From Wolfiporia cocos (taxonomy: Eukaryota; Basidiomycota; Agaricomycetes; Polyporales; Phaeolaceae), in contig JACCLO010000011.1 of the NCBI GenBank assembly GCA_029448655.1, forward strand, positions 2,480,001 through 2,544,000: a stretch of 64,000 bases of DNA. The letters are read 5' to 3'. Both the position numbers and the translations under genes were made by a program. Numbering within the stretch: position 1 is the first letter of the stretch; each line of letters opens with the position of its first letter. Below the pieces are notes generated by a model, which did not search any database, was not told the origin of the DNA, and saw nothing but the letters and a program-made list of their open reading frames with translations. This document shows, in pieces, positions 1 through 13,339 of this stretch.

Positions 1-171
1 GCGGCGGCGGCGAACAGCGTACACGATGGTTGGTTCGTCGTGGACGCGGGGCCATCCAGTGTGCGCGGTCGACGTTCGTCCCGTCCGATGGCTGTAGTGA
101 ATAGACGCGTGAGACGTGATGGACGGCTCCCGAAGGTGACGGCGCGTTCATTGTGTGGCTGAAATTGTGAT
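1..171. other. edge segment open on both strands
   Basis: The first 170 bases are GC-rich and free of stops on the plus strand (frame 1) until a TGA near 169-171. They are also open on the minus strand from an ATG at 149-151 out to the left edge. This could be the end of a gene lying mostly outside the window. Neither translation shows a recognisable domain, so strand and function are undecided. Confidence 0.25.
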
Positions 172-1607
172 CAGGTGAGTGTGAAGCACACACTCCATGT
201 ACCAACGAATGCGAGCTTGCACGAGAGGTGGAGTACCAAAGAGAAGTTCTCGAATAGTAGGATGAAAGTTTATCTGCGCAACCGGGAGACGGCAATTCGC
301 GCATTGGTTGGTTGGTTCGGTGTCTTTTCCTGTTCGCAGGACGGGGTCCCAAATGTCATGTCAGAAGCCTGGCTGAAGCGGCTCTGGTAGAGCTACTGCA
401 AAGCCTGCTGGATGGCTGATAGCTGTCCTATAGACTGTTACTGTTGCATGAGAGTCTCATTCATCGCTCCTGAGGCCGAGCATTCGATAAAGAGGTAGAC
501 CGACGTAAGTCCTTTGGTCGGTATCGGTATCATGAGCTTGTATTGACCTCGTCTTTGCCTTCATTTGGGCCAGGGGATGTTGAGTTACAGGGGCTTCCGT
601 ACCGCCTAATCCTTATGTCATGCACTAGATTCTTATTTCAGACAGACATGGTCATATGTCTGTGGAGATCCGCCTCCGCCACGAAAGTATGACTCATGTG
701 GTCTCTGCATGAATGCACTGACAGCTGAGGTTGGGAGATGCCCTGCACTCGACAGTGCAATGAGTCTTGCAGTGGAACGATGCTCCGAGTCATTAACATC
801 AGTTTTCCGTGTCGGGAAGTATTTCTGACCATACACTCAGCTGTACACACAGATGGACATACTAGGAACAATAAGTGCTGACCACAGAACTGAGGTGCAT
901 TGGCAATATGAAGATTACGTTCGAAGGCAATCTCAATCACACTGTCACTATGTTCTACATGAGAGCTCAATATTGAAACATAGCTAACGACAGTGACCAG
1001 CTGGTTTATACACTAAGCAACGGTGATCGACAGCAGGATGATGCTGAATTGAAGCGTCAAAACTTGCAAGGCCACAATGATGGGCGGGCGCTACTGGAGT
1101 CGCCGATGCCAACGCCACCTATCGCGAGATCGTCTGACAACTCTGACCGGTTACATTTTGCATCGCTGCCGTAACCGATCTTCTCAATATCAGACGGTTG
1201 AGTGCTGGTACGAAGAGCTAACCTACCTGGGTCGAGATTCTCAGATGAGCGTCTGGACACGAAGATGACCCACCTATTCTCAAAGTCAGGGACCATCCTC
1301 TCAGAGTCAGGGATCTCACTCGGGATATCCAGGCACCCTCAGGACTGCTCCCAGATGTAAGACATGCCACGAAGTGTACGTCACCATCCCATTGAATGGA
1401 CTCCCGCACTGTTCCCATGTCCTATTGGCAAAGCTTCGCTTATCGGTATCTGACTGTAGAGCATATTAGATCTCATAAAGCCTTATGCTCCGTGTGAACA
1501 ATCCATTCACTGGGATCATCTTCTGGGTTAAGGCTGTCAACACGGTCATTACTCTATATTCTTTGCTTACAGCCCATATAGTGACCCGCTTGTCCGATTT
1601 CTGACAG
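172..1607. other. intergenic, no supported gene
   Basis: Only short unrelated ORFs are present on either strand, with no domain or conserved motif that I recognise. It probably contains the promoter of the downstream O-methyltransferase. Confidence 0.5.
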
Positions 1608-3250
1608 ATGTCTTCGAAAAGCAGAACAGAGCAATTGCGTTCCCTGCTCAGCCTGCTCAATGATGCTGCTAATACAATACTCACCGAATGGGAAGCGGAA
1701 GAGCGGATAAAATCGGACATCCCTCAGCCAGTTGCACATCCCTCTGTGCCAACTGTTGAGCTGTTCGAGGCTCAGCGTGTCTTTCTAGGAGCTTGTGGAA
1801 TGTGTATCGACATTGTTCAAGATCCTCCGGTTCGTCTGACAGAGATTGTGTTCTCCCATTTTACTGCGGCAGCGTTGCGCATTGCTGCAGAAGCACGCAT
1901 TGCCGACATCCTCGCGAACGCCAATCCCACTGAAGGTCTCTCAATCAAAGAAATCACTCGACAGTGCGGAATCCAGGATTGGAAATTGGGTGAGCACGCG
2001 CAGTCAAGCAAGTAAGAAACACGCATTCTGATGTCCCTGACGTAGTTCGGATACTACGTTGCCTCTGCTGCCTCAATATTTTTGCCGAAACAAGAAATGA
2101 ATGCTTCATCAATACCCCTACAAGTCGTGAGCTGGTCGGTAATGAGCCGCTCCGGTGTTGGCTGCTCTTACAGTAGGTTTCAGAGCAAATGACATTGTTG
2201 AATATGACCTTGACCAGAAGTCAATAGCTCCGTGGAGATGAGCATGGCGTCAGCGAAGCTTTCCGCCGTCCTATTCGATCCTATCAAGACCAAATCAACA
2301 TCACCTCGCGAAACTGCATTTCAAGAGGCATTTGCAACAACTATGTCTCTGTGGGAATATCTTGAGCATGCCAATAAAGAGCTGTCTGCGTCTTCACCAA
2401 GGCAGACACCCCTTGATATATGGACCACAGGCATGACAGCTGCTGTTCAAGTGGAGACACCGACATTATGCATGGGTAATGCTGAGTTGTAATGTACAGT
2501 GTCTGCTCAATCTGAAATCAGCTCATCCACAGACTATCCATGGGGAGATCTTGGGCCATGTTTGGTTGTCGACATTGGCGGGGGAGTTGGTACGCATGAC
2601 CTTGATAACTATATGGCAATGTTGAATATTCAATTACACAACACAGGAGGTAAAAGCCTTGAGCTTGCGAAACATTTCCCAAATTTGCGCTTTATTATTC
2701 AAGATCGCGAAGATGTCTTGCTTCAGGCCCACGCGGTGTGGCATCGTGACTATCCAGAGGCCCTTGCAACCGGTCGTGTTGCGTTCATGTCACACGATTT
2801 CTTCACGAAGCAGACGGTTATTGGTGCAGATATCTATCTGTTAGGAAACATTCTGTATGTCTATCGGATCATAGTCATATTCTGCACACCTGACAGTAAC
2901 CTTTGAGGCACGATTGGCCAGACGATGAATGTGTCACCATTCTGAAGAACCTACGCCAAGCAATGAAATTGGATTCCCGTGTCCTTGTCATTGATCAAGT
3001 TATCCACACTACCGTGGGATCCCCATCAATGAAGACGGCACCTCCTCCCCTGTTGCCAAACTACGGATACGCCTCACACTATGCGGCAACACGCACATTA
3101 TCCATGCTAACCCTGTTTAATGGGACAGAGCGTACACCCGAGGAGTTGGAGGTCTTAGCAGCGCAGTCAGGCCTCAAGTTTATGAAAATCTGGGAGTGCC
3201 GTAGCATGGGATACATCACTGAATTGAGACGAGCTCATATAGTAATGTAG
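1608..3250 (+). CDS. S-adenosylmethionine-dependent O-methyltransferase, intact, six exons
   Basis: Inferred exons are 1608-1989, 2046-2172, 2228-2475, 2533-2589, 2647-2854 and 2908-3250. The five introns are 53-57 nt with GT..AG ends. The joined length is 1365 nt (454 aa) and is in frame. The N-terminal half is the helical dimerisation/winged-helix region (ALRIAAEARIADIL). The SAM-binding motif I is VDIGGGVGGKS, split by the intron at 2590. HDWPDDE near the start of the last exon is the family signature containing the likely catalytic His. Length and order fit plant-type/fungal COMT-like enzymes, which methylate phenolic or secondary-metabolite hydroxyls in the cytosol. The substrate cannot be told from sequence. 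Two broken relatives lie in the window (7330-8852 and, on the minus strand, 32690-33310), so this is the surviving copy of a local family. There is no obvious biosynthetic cluster core gene beside it. Confidence 0.9.
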
Positions 3251-4426
3251 ATACCTACCTCTTTTTCAGTAGTATGTTCTTAGCTGTTGAGACCTGGCGG
3301 ACCCTTTTGTATGTGATGGATGAAGCTTGAAGACCTGTATCGCAATCCTGTAGGCCAGATGGATAAATACATATGCCTAGCGATGCTGAATTATTACATG
3401 CTGAGCCACGGAAGCCATTAGTGTGAGATGCTGAACGAAAGCGACGCTGCCATTGAATGGCAGGCTAGTGGTCGACGTGGTTCATAATACTGGTCCCTGC
3501 TGCAAATATGTACCTTTCTGTATCTCCTGAGGTATATATTATGAGCCCATAAGCCACAATCAAATGGATGTGTCAGCTTTTATTGGTGCCAATTTGTATG
3601 GCCCTTCGCAAAAAGCCAGTTAACATGCAATGAAGATAGTGACCTTGCATAAATGACGAGGTGTACTAAGATCGTATGGATTACAATATTTTATAACACA
3701 TTGTCTTGTAATCCGCACTTCGCTGATGTCAGGATTAGACGTGTCGCATCTCATTTCACACCGTAATATGAAATTTGCATCTCAGTTTGATAGTGGCACA
3801 CATGTAGATTGCTGAAACATTAGCTATTTTAAATCGCCAGCAGCCTGCGGCCTAAAGCAGCCGCTCACTGGCACCACCGGCGTTCTAATGAGGCAGATTA
3901 GTTTGCTAACTGTAATTGTGCTATTGAGTAGGGGGCGCCGCTACGATTTGATGATTGGTCCGTAGTTTTTACGGCCTAGCTGTTGTGATTGCAATATGAT
4001 TTTCATCAATGAAACGGTTGCTTGACGTTGAGACAGTTGCTAGACATTGAGACAATTGTTTGACATTGAATTGATCCGGGCGGATTTGGGCGGATTTGAT
4101 TTGGCTATTTGAGGTCGCTGATAGGTCTTCAGATTCGAACCAATACCTGCCGAGTTGCATTGATTCCCCTTGTAGTCCCCTTTAATTGCTTCAGAACCCT
4201 ATGTCTACCCAGCCATTGCACTGCACTCAAGATGCAGTGTCCCGGATAAATGGAACTCCGACACTTATACAAATATCAAGTAACTTATAAAAGTCGACGG
4301 AGTCCCCTCTGAAACCATAGCCTTTACTGAACTATTGTATAGATATTATGATTGCTTAATTCAGTGCCCAAGTCTCACAGCACTGTGCATCATTGTGAGA
4401 TAGAAGTTTCCATCGAGATCTTGGCG
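3251..4426. other. intergenic, AT-richer, no supported gene
   Basis: No ORF here has a recognisable domain. The only structured element seen is the short tandem repeat at 4017-4073, followed by a duplicated GGGCGGATTT motif just downstream. Confidence 0.5.
4017..4073. repeat. 19-bp degenerate tandem repeat, three units
   Basis: Units 4017-4035, 4036-4054 and 4055-4073 share the pattern gttgctwgacattgagaca with a few substitutions each. A smaller direct repeat (gggcggattt, twice) follows at about 4078-4098. It lies upstream of the DUF6533 gene and may be a relic minisatellite. No function is evident. Confidence 0.75.
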
Positions 4427-5934
4427 ATGATGAACCAATGGTGCATGCTGCAGATGGGTTGGAGCTATCTAAGGTTTGAAAACTACATGTATTTCTCCGC
4501 GACAGGTGTGCCCAATGTCAATCCCGATTTTTTGTTTTATCCATCGCTGAACCGACAATTATCAGCTTTGAGCTGCTATGACTACCTTTTGACCTTGGAT
4601 CGGGAGATTAAGTTCATCTGGAAAGCGGATCTTTCTTTCGCGACAATTCTCTTCTACTCTTGTAGATACCCGATAGTGTTCAATGCCATCCTCGAAATCC
4701 TGATAAGGGTAGCGTGGGATTGGCAGAATGTGGAGGTACGTCGCAAACAATAGACCAGTTATCAGTATACTCAATAGCGGCACGTTTTGTAGAGGTAAGA
4801 GACTTCCGACGTTCTACATCTACAATGCACGCGGTCGATGGCTGAGATATTGCGGCTAGCTGTCTTATCATTCGGCGGGTACAGGCGGCGCTGGATTTTA
4901 TTATGATGCTAAGCTCTGCAAGTGAGCATCTGATGGTCCGACAATCATTCGTATCGCCTTGACTTAACGTCCTCTAGTATTCGCGTCTTTACGAGTATAT
5001 GCTATGTATGGCAGAAGCAAATGGCTTTTTGTGGTGGTTTTATTCATCAGTCTGCCTGTTCCGATACTTTGGGCAGTGCGTGATTGTTTGGTTGACGTCC
5101 TATGAATGACTAAATAGCACGAGAATAGTGCACCTTGATTAGCACCTCCGGCAGGCAAAATGGCATCGATGAATTATGGTCATGTACAATTATTATACTC
5201 GGCCCATATGGACTCTATGAAGAGTGAGTCCACTTAGACTACCACTATATTTCCAAGTGTTCACAACGCGTCCGCGTGTAGCTGTGAGTGAGCTGCAAAA
5301 TCCTATGCTGCTTCGTTCAGCTGTCCCTCCGTAAAACAGTGGTAATGAGCGCAAGAGCAGCTTCATTGCTGTCGGATAGCATCGTGCTAGTCCTCACATG
5401 CATAAAGACGGCGCGTAGAAATACAATAAAGGCGGTGACACTGGAAGGTCTAACTTTTTCAACTCTCGGAGATGTTCTCTTGAAGGATAGTACGTACCAT
5501 TCTTTCCAGACTTGCCGCGCAACAATGCTGAGATTGCCGGCTGTTAGCAACTATTTGTTTCAGGTGCGTAGCCCTCTGATTTTAAACCACACTGGATGAC
5601 GGGGTACCTGCAGCTTTCTCTGCGTCATCAATGTGCTCGCACTCGCCACTGGCCGTATCCCTTTAGTGAGCCTCGCCAAATCCCATGTGTCATTCTACAA
5701 TTACTGATAATCGACACTTTAGTCAATTATGATATGTGCGACGTACAGTTCTATGTACGCAATACTTCCGCAGTTAATCTCAAGTAACTGACTTATGTTA
5801 GCAGTCTCACATCTATTCTGCTATCGCGCCTTGCGCTGGACCTTCGTGAGGTACATGCAGCAAGAACTGACGGAGGGTCCGACTTCCTATCACGCACTCT
5901 GCGTCTTGTCCATGAGGACGATCCAAGTGAATAG
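4427..5934 (+). CDS. DUF6533-family multi-pass membrane protein
   Basis: The diagnostic DUF6533 motif YDYLLTLDREIKFIW lies in exon 2, after a 60-nt intron (4506-4565). Further recognisable pieces appear in order: a Cys-containing segment (CRDIAASCL), a helix followed by LRVYAMYGRSKW, then ARAASLLSDSIVLVLTCIKT, FLCVINVLALATG, and the family's C-terminal signature LLSRLALDLREV ending at a TAG (5932-5934). About 8-10 short exons are needed. Open reading can be threaded through them with plausible GT..AG sites, including a likely GTGGGA donor near 4720, so the gene looks intact. Borders around 5490-5620 are unresolved. The family is abundant in mushroom-forming fungi and is predicted to have about seven helices. 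No biochemical role is established. The start chosen is the first of two adjacent in-frame ATGs. Confidence 0.75.
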
Positions 5935-7329
5935 ATCCCATCATTGACGACTCAAAAATCTCGGGCCAACCGTGACAATCTGACTATTCACGACACTTCT
6001 AGCTGCTCATATTTCATGGTATGGTATGGACCGATCGTATATATTTATTTATTGATGTATAGCGCTAAGATAGACGTATTGTATGTACCGAGCCTGTAAC
6101 ATAAGATAATTCAGATTACTCCTGCATATGAGGTTAGAAAGTATCATCAAACAGCTCGCACAGGCTGAATATGGTACTCTCCACAAAGTAAAAATGAGAC
6201 CGCACAAATCGTACGCAAATCTTACCTAATTGATTTTTATGTCGTACCGTGTTGCTTCTGCGTTATTTGTGAGTCAAAGTAATGATCTCACAGCTGCAAA
6301 TGATGCGGCATACTGTTCTGGACACAGCCGGCAATGACGTTCAGAGCAAGAAGAGATTGTGGGCTTCGAAGAGACTCGGCGTTAGGGGGGGAACCGGGAA
6401 GTTGTTGATCCGCGCCATACTACGGGTCTGTGAAACATATCATGAAGCACGACTTGTCATAAATCAGTAACATCACCGGCTCCCGATAGACAAGGCTGTT
6501 GCCTGAGATTGCAGAGCTTAAGAGCAGAAACGACACCACGAATGCAAGAAGACCAGCTATTTATGATAGAGTATTACTACCTTTCATCAGTATATTTACT
6601 GTACACTGACTCATTGACATAATGAGATGTCTTATTGGCTGTCCAGGTTTGTGTTCTCTTCGGGTGCAACCTGTACGACTGTTGCATAGCTCTCATATGG
6701 GGGTCTGTCAGGAATATTCTTATGCACTGTGTGCATTGACTCGCGCCTGACGATGCTGGGCTACGCGTCCGTACTTCTTCCGTGGACGCCGTGGACGATG
6801 ACTCACGTCGGTGAATCGCATCATCGCTTTATGGCACCAGAATATAACGTTCTTGGCGTTGCGGAACGTTCTCAGCTATCAACAATAAGTTATATGCGGT
6901 AGTGCCAGAGCTACGGGCGACGGGACGAAACATATTGTGGTGAGAGAAATCAGATTAATTATACAGCCAGCATAGAAGACGAGCTTTCCAACAAGATCAG
7001 GGTTGAATCATGCGGATGAAGTTGCTGTGAGTTGCCTTGTAACCGTTGAAATGCAACGCAGAAGGTGGTCCAATCATTTAACTCGGCGGTAATCAAGCCT
7101 TGACAGCTTGTCATTGAACAACGCCTGCTCAGTGTCAGACTCGAGATACGGCGTACAACGGCAATCCTGTGATGACGCACGACTGGCTCATACTGTTATG
7201 TGCCAGATGACTTCTTTGTTGAGCATGACCTATGACTATAAGATCGCTGACTACCTACAAGCTAGACATGGGACCGTATAATATGTTGCGACATGAAGTG
7301 CACAGCCTGGAAGTCTTCTCCTTCTCCAA
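5935..7329. other. intergenic, no supported gene
   Basis: Short ORFs only (for example 6282-6470). None shows a domain, a consistent exon chain or similarity to the neighbouring families. Confidence 0.45.
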
Positions 7330-8852
7330 ACTTTGGTGATGCTACTCACCGAGAATGTGAAACAAATGGGCTCGTTACTGCTCATGATCAGCAATCCCGC
7401 AGAGGCAATTACCAAAGAATGGGAAGCAAGGAGCAGTCACAGAGTGTTACCTTGCACGAATTTTCAGTGCCGATACTGGCTTCATTTGAGCACGTCGTAT
7501 GTATTTAGGAGCCTGCGGGGTGTGCAGAGACATGGCGCAAGTTTCGTCGTAGCATTTATCGAGATTATTACTGGGCACTTCTCTGTTATTTTACTGAGGA
7601 TCGCTGCGGAGGCGCGTATAGCAAGTGCGCATAAGAAAGCCAGCTTAACTATATGATCTGTCCACTTAGTAGATGCTGGAAATCCAGCCAATGAAGTTGA
7701 AATGAGCATGGAATCAAGTTGTGAATCAGCATGTTTGCGAATACCTCGTTCTAGGTTTGGTTCTGTGCACTCTGCCGCCTTCATATTTTGAAGGAGGTAC
7801 AATCCCTTTATAAGTACTTCAGTGAGCCAGGCGCTCATCAGGAACGAGCCATTGCGGGGTTGGTTTCTTTCTTCTGCAGTAAGTGAATGTGCAAGAAGTC
7901 CATGTGACAGCGGGATGGCACTGCCTTGAAATGCACAGCTCCGTGGAGACGAGTGCCGCATCTGTAAAATTTTCTACGGTGTTGCTGCATCTTATCAAGA
8001 TTAGATCAACCGCGAAGTCGCATCTCAGGAAGCCGACGACACTAGAGAAACATTAGGGGAACATTCTGAAAACCTGTGAGACAAGGGGATCGGCTCGGTC
8101 ACAGTAAGATACAAATCAGACATAATGGTGGAGCTACCTGAGTCATATAAAGGTCAGTCATCTTCACACTCATTCAGCAAGTTATGCCTGAGAGCGACTG
8201 AACAAGTTGTAGAGTATCCTGGGAGAGCATCGAATTCTTAACTTTTTGTGTGGAGAGCCGGTACGGTATATGTTCAAATTGCAGTTTCGAACATCTTGAT
8301 CGATAGGGATACATGTAGTACTGCTTTGGAGCTCGCAAAATGATTCGCGCAGCTATCTTAAGCGTCGTGAATCCGCCACTGAACAGGCGTGCTCGAAATT
8401 GGCATGACAACCTGGATGCAGTGAGCGCAGGCCGTGTTAATCTCGCGGCTCACAATCCCTTTGCGAGCAACATGTCAAGGCGGCGGATGCCAACAACATT
8501 GGGTCATATCTTCTCGAGGCCGATCGAAATAGATACTGTATGTACACTACATATGCATATGGACATGATCGGCCAAATGACAATTGTGACACAATATTGG
8601 AGAACCTATCGCAAGATATGAACGCAATTTCTCGCGCACTCGTCGTTGACCAAGTCGTCCACACAATTGCGAGTCCAGCCTTTATAAGGGCAGCACCTGT
8701 GCTCTCACTGCCTAATTATGCATAGTAGTATGGAGTAAGGTGGCTCATTATGTTGTTGTTTCAACGATAAAGAGCGCACCGAGAGAGAATAGTCTCAAGG
8801 TCCGGGATGTACGGGAATGCCGTAGAATGACATTCGTGATTGAAATGAGATG
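7330..8852 (+). pseudogene. decayed O-methyltransferase copy
   Basis: Fragments align in order with the intact gene at 1608-3250 but lie in different frames with stops between them. About 7380-7440 matches the N-terminal helix (EAITKEWEA versus NTILTEWEAEE). About 7560-7630 matches the helix ILLRIAAEARIA. About 8560-8725 matches the last exon (HDRPNDNCDTILENL versus HDWPDDECVTILKNL, then VVDQVVHT). About 8790-8850 matches the C-terminus (VRECRRMTFVIEMR). The catalytic signature has changed from HDWPDDE to HDRPNDN, and the SAM-binding glycine motif was not found. It is in the same orientation as the intact copy and about 6 kb from it, consistent with an old tandem duplication followed by decay. 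Confidence 0.8.
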
Positions 8853-9530
8853 GAACGACTTTGCGGTATGACACCGAGGTGGGTGTGGTCTTCCAATCCA
8901 ACGAGATCAGCTATATCAAAAGAATATGTCTGCGCCGTAGCTATCCATGTATACCTTGAGCAGTAAATTATCGTGTTAATGTATAATGCGTGAGCCGTAA
9001 CGCCACAGCAATATCGCTGACCTTGATCGAAATGTGACGCGTATCTCGCTTCTGTAATGATCAGTTACTCGTCGGGACCAATTGCCAATAGGACACTCAA
9101 CACTAGTGAGATCAGACGGCGTATTTGGACTTCATATCAATAGCGAGGGAATTTTGCTCTTGCGGCTCATCCAGCGGGATGTGCGACTGACATACATGCG
9201 TTTGCTACGTACAATCGATAGCTCGTCGTTGATTGCAAACGATCGCGATGTATCGGGGATCCATTGCATGATGCGTCGTACCATGTCCTGCAGCATGCAG
9301 CATGCACTCACCATACATGACAGATCGATTGTGACAGGGCATTGAAACCGGGCCTTCCGAGTGTCGGCACACCGCCATTCAAGCCGGACACTGCAACTGT
9401 GCCCGAGGAAAGGCAATGTTCATGCACCATTTTTGCCACTGAGCACCCATAACCTCGTCACAGCCGGTGCTTTTCGTCACAATCACTAGCAACGCAGGTT
9501 TGAATTCCTCGGCGCCATTACGATGCGAAA
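8853..9530. other. intergenic, no supported gene
   Basis: No recognisable ORF. Base composition begins to shift toward high GC near the right end. Confidence 0.45.
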
Positions 9531-10366
9531 AAATCCTGAAGCCACAGGAACGGTAGCCTCCAAAGCATTGAAACGGCGCGATTCCGTAGGATCAGCGGTC
9601 CTGTAGGTATTAGGAGCATATGCACCCGAAGGACAAGAGAACGAACCACCGGCCGACCCATCATCTGGGGTTCGGCGCGAGTCAATTTACCTGCCGGATC
9701 CGCTATCGAGGGCGAGTCAGTGAAAGGACGCACCCACAGCACGATGCAACAATGACCAGTCCGGGCTCTGCCTTCACCGTGAAGCGAGCCACTAGCCGGG
9801 GCAAGATCTGCGCCACGTGCCACACCTGCGAGTGGCACGTAATGCTCCTCATTCCCGTCTGCACGATCGATTGCGCCCCGGCGAGATCGCATCCGTCCCA
9901 AATCACCGGGACCACGCACCACACTCTACACAGTCCCCGCTGCCCCGAGTCCGTCCGGGGCCCCTGTGACGAGCAATGCAAAGCGAGCAGCAGTCGCCAC
10001 AATCGTCAGCGCAGATCGCATTACGAAGAAGCCGCCCGCTGCGGTCCCGCGGGCCACGCACCCTGAACGGCCAGCGTGCACACCAGCAGCGACGGTGATC
10101 CGCGCGGGGGCCCTTCCGCGCAGCAGAACGCTCGGGTGCAGAGCGTCGCGCACCGAAATGGCAGGAAAACAAGCTGCGTGCGCGCGCGGGGCTTTGTCGG
10201 CGTACCTGACGGACGCGACGAGCGATGAGGTCGCTGTCTGTTCGCTCGGAATAGCTGCTGGCCGCACGCACCGGGGCGATGAGCCAGATAGGACGAGCGG
10301 CGGGGCCGCGGGGTGGCCAAGAGTCCTCAAGGCGTATAACTCTAAGATTCCGATGCACACGGGCTG

Positions 10367-10377
10367 CCCCCCCCCCC
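10367..10377 (+). repeat. homopolymer run of 11 C
   Basis: Eleven consecutive C residues lie inside the GC island. It is a possible sequencing-length uncertainty site. Confidence 0.9.
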
Positions 10378-13339
10378 ATTCGTGTGGAGCCGGACTAGGA
10401 TCCTTCCGAGGTGACATTGACTGCGAGCATCGAACGTGCCCGCCCGGTTAATTTGCGCCCAATGCGCCCGGCCTGGCGTCTGCATCGCACTTAGCACTTT
10501 GTGACCATCACGCGCCTGTGGCGCAGGTACGCTGACGCACTGCACGAATCTCGGCGAAATACGCGGCGATCACCTGGCGCATAGGCACAGGCGTCAGGCA
10601 ATCTCCTTTAGCCCTAGTGCGCACAGATTTCGCCCGACAAGGAAGCGTATCACACCGGACGAGGTCATACGTCGATGCAGCCGGCGCCGACACCGGTGCA
10701 GCACAAGGGCATGGGCGATTTCGAGTCATCCGAAGCCGCAAAAATGCGCATTGGATCCTGTGCGGCGCCAGGGTCTGTGCCGAGGGAGATTTGTCGGATT
10801 ACTCACAGCGGATCAGGTAGCCTTTACGAATTGCCGGAGGCTTCACTGCTCTATGCCACAGGCAAAGACTAGCCGTGCGTGGACGAGGCCGGCGGTTTCG
10901 CCAGAAATGCGCCAGAGCGAGAATGGTGCCAGCCACGCCCATCGCACTTGTGTCGCGATCTGACCACCATTCGGCCACCGAGACAATATATCACCGGCAC
11001 GCAACACACCCAGGCGGGGCTCGATCTCCAGGAACAACGGCGCCGTCCACACGAACGACTGTTCAGACGTTGAGATGGCGCGCGGCTCGCTAGCAACCAC
11101 CGACGCGGACCGCGCAGTGCTCGCAGCGCCCGGGGAACAGATTGACAGCTGCCACAGGGGGCATCTGTGGCGCACGTCTCGCAGCCGACAACGGACCGCA
11201 GGCGCCGTGACAATTGAGATGCGAGCGCGTCCGTGGGTCGCCGCGGGCGGCACGGATGCGGGGCGGCCAATGGGGCGTGGGCGATTTTGGCACAACGCCC
11301 CGGGCGGCGTCCCTCGGCAGCGCTTGCGTCCGGGAACTTGCTCGGCGGCCTTTGCGCGGCGGTGCACGTCGGGCGATGGGCCCGGCACCTCCCGCCCGCG
11401 CGCTATCAATGTCATCTTGCCGAGCTCTCTCGTCTGTCAGAGCGTGTTGGGAAGATGATGAATACGCGTGGTGGGTGCGGCCGTGCGCACTAGTACGATT
11501 GCGGCGGTGTGTCACGCCGACAAAAATAATGGCCTATGGGTGGACCGCGTCAGGGTCAGGGCACCACCGCGGGCAAGCGACGCATGCGTGGGCACACACG
11601 GTGCGTGAGGGGCATTAGTCAAGCGTGCACAAACCCCGCGTGGAGAGCGCGGCGGTGCGCGACGATTTGCGCGATCTCGGGCGCGGATTCGCCACGCGCG
11701 CGCGCGTCGTGCGCGAGATGTGGCACACGCACGCGCAGTGTGGCGACTCCCCGTCCTCGCAATGCACGCGCGATGAGAGGCCAATGTGCGCGCGCACGAC
11801 CGGCCGCCGTCGCGGGCGCAGGATGGCGCGACGAGCTCGCGTCCGCTCGCGTGCGCGCGTCGTCTGATCACGCGGCTGCTCGTCTCCGCGCACGTCAGGC
11901 CGCATCAGCGGCCTGTGACAGCGCACGCAGCGGCAGCCTCGGGCAGCCGACGGACGACAGACAGACCATGCCGCACGCAGCGCCCGAACCTGCGACGCTA
12001 ACGCTAGCTCGCGGGGACGGCCGCGAGCCGGCGCAGGATCAAGCCACTCTGCCGGCCGCGCAGACGCGGATCGCAGCCGGCCTGATGCCATGTCGCGTGC
12101 GGCGGAGGCCGTGTGGCACGCAACGCTCCCGATCCATCACTACCCTCACAGACACTGCGCGCGCGAGCATCACCACAACAACAGAACAAGCGTGACACAC
12201 CGGTGCAGGCGTTATGCATTTACGCATGGACGGATCACGCCCGTGGGGTATCGCCGATCCAGGATCGCGCGGCTGTGGGTGTGGCTGCGCGGCGCTTGGC
12301 GCTTCCCCGCATCGCAGTGCCCCGCGCGCCACACGACGCCGTGTGGGGTGGTTAGGGCCCGCGGGGGCGATCCTTGTCCGCCAGTTCGCTGGGGCGCCGC
12401 GACGGAGACGGGACGTGGGGCGGGGCTTGGCCACCAAAGATACGCGCCCCAGCCCGTGGCATCCTGTCTCCGCCATCCCATCTCTGGTGCCCCATTCCCA
12501 GCGCCGCGCGGTCATATGGGGACCTGCATGCCGGCAGCGGGCGGTGGGGTGAGGCCTGCACGCAGAGCGCAAACTGGCAGCAGGCTGGATATGGCGAGGG
12601 CTGCTGGGCTGCTGGGCTCCCGTGGCGTGGGTGATGTTGATGACTACGGGGACGCCGGGAGCAGCTGCTAAGCGCTAAGCTGCTAGTGCTGATGGCATGA
12701 GTCGCCGTCCCGAGCAGAACGCGGGGCAGACCCGCGAAGGGCCGGTAAAAGACCCAGGCCTGCCTTCCTGCGGGGCTGCCCCCTTCCCGCGTAGCGACGG
12801 GCGAACGCCTGCCGCGAAGGGCTGTCGTGCGTGCCGCGCGAAGGCGAGCTTCAAAACCTGCTATTTACGAACGAAGACGTACAAGCGCGAAGGCGCGAAT
12901 CCGGGGCGGAGTGAAAGGGCCTCATATGCGCGCGCGCCGATTGGCTGCGCGCGGCGGCGTGGGCTGCGCGAACGCTGCACCTAGTCAAGAAAAGCGTGCC
13001 AGCGCTGCAGTCACGCCCGCGCGCGCGCGGCCACTCGCCATCGCATCACATCTGGATCTTCTGACCATCGGGGCGAGCTCACGAGTGCACACCGATTTTA
13101 CGTCCTCCTGCTCCGGTCGGCGAGAACCACGCACTAGGTACCCACGGCGTGCACACATCGCGTCCGCACCCCACGCCACCCCACGCGGCCGTGCGCACGC
13201 GCGATCTGCCCTGTGACCGCGTCGCTGTGGCGCTGCGATGCCGTCCGCTCGCCTGTGCCCCTTCTCTCTGCGAGGGCGACGGTCGCATCGCGACCGGCCA
13301 ACGCGCAGTCCGCGCTGACGGCATGCGCGCGGACATGTC

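Noticed and set aside
4090..4180. tRNA gene suggested by a B-box-like GATTCGAACC at 4132-4141
   Set aside because: No acceptor stem, D-arm or T-stem pairing could be drawn around it on either strand.
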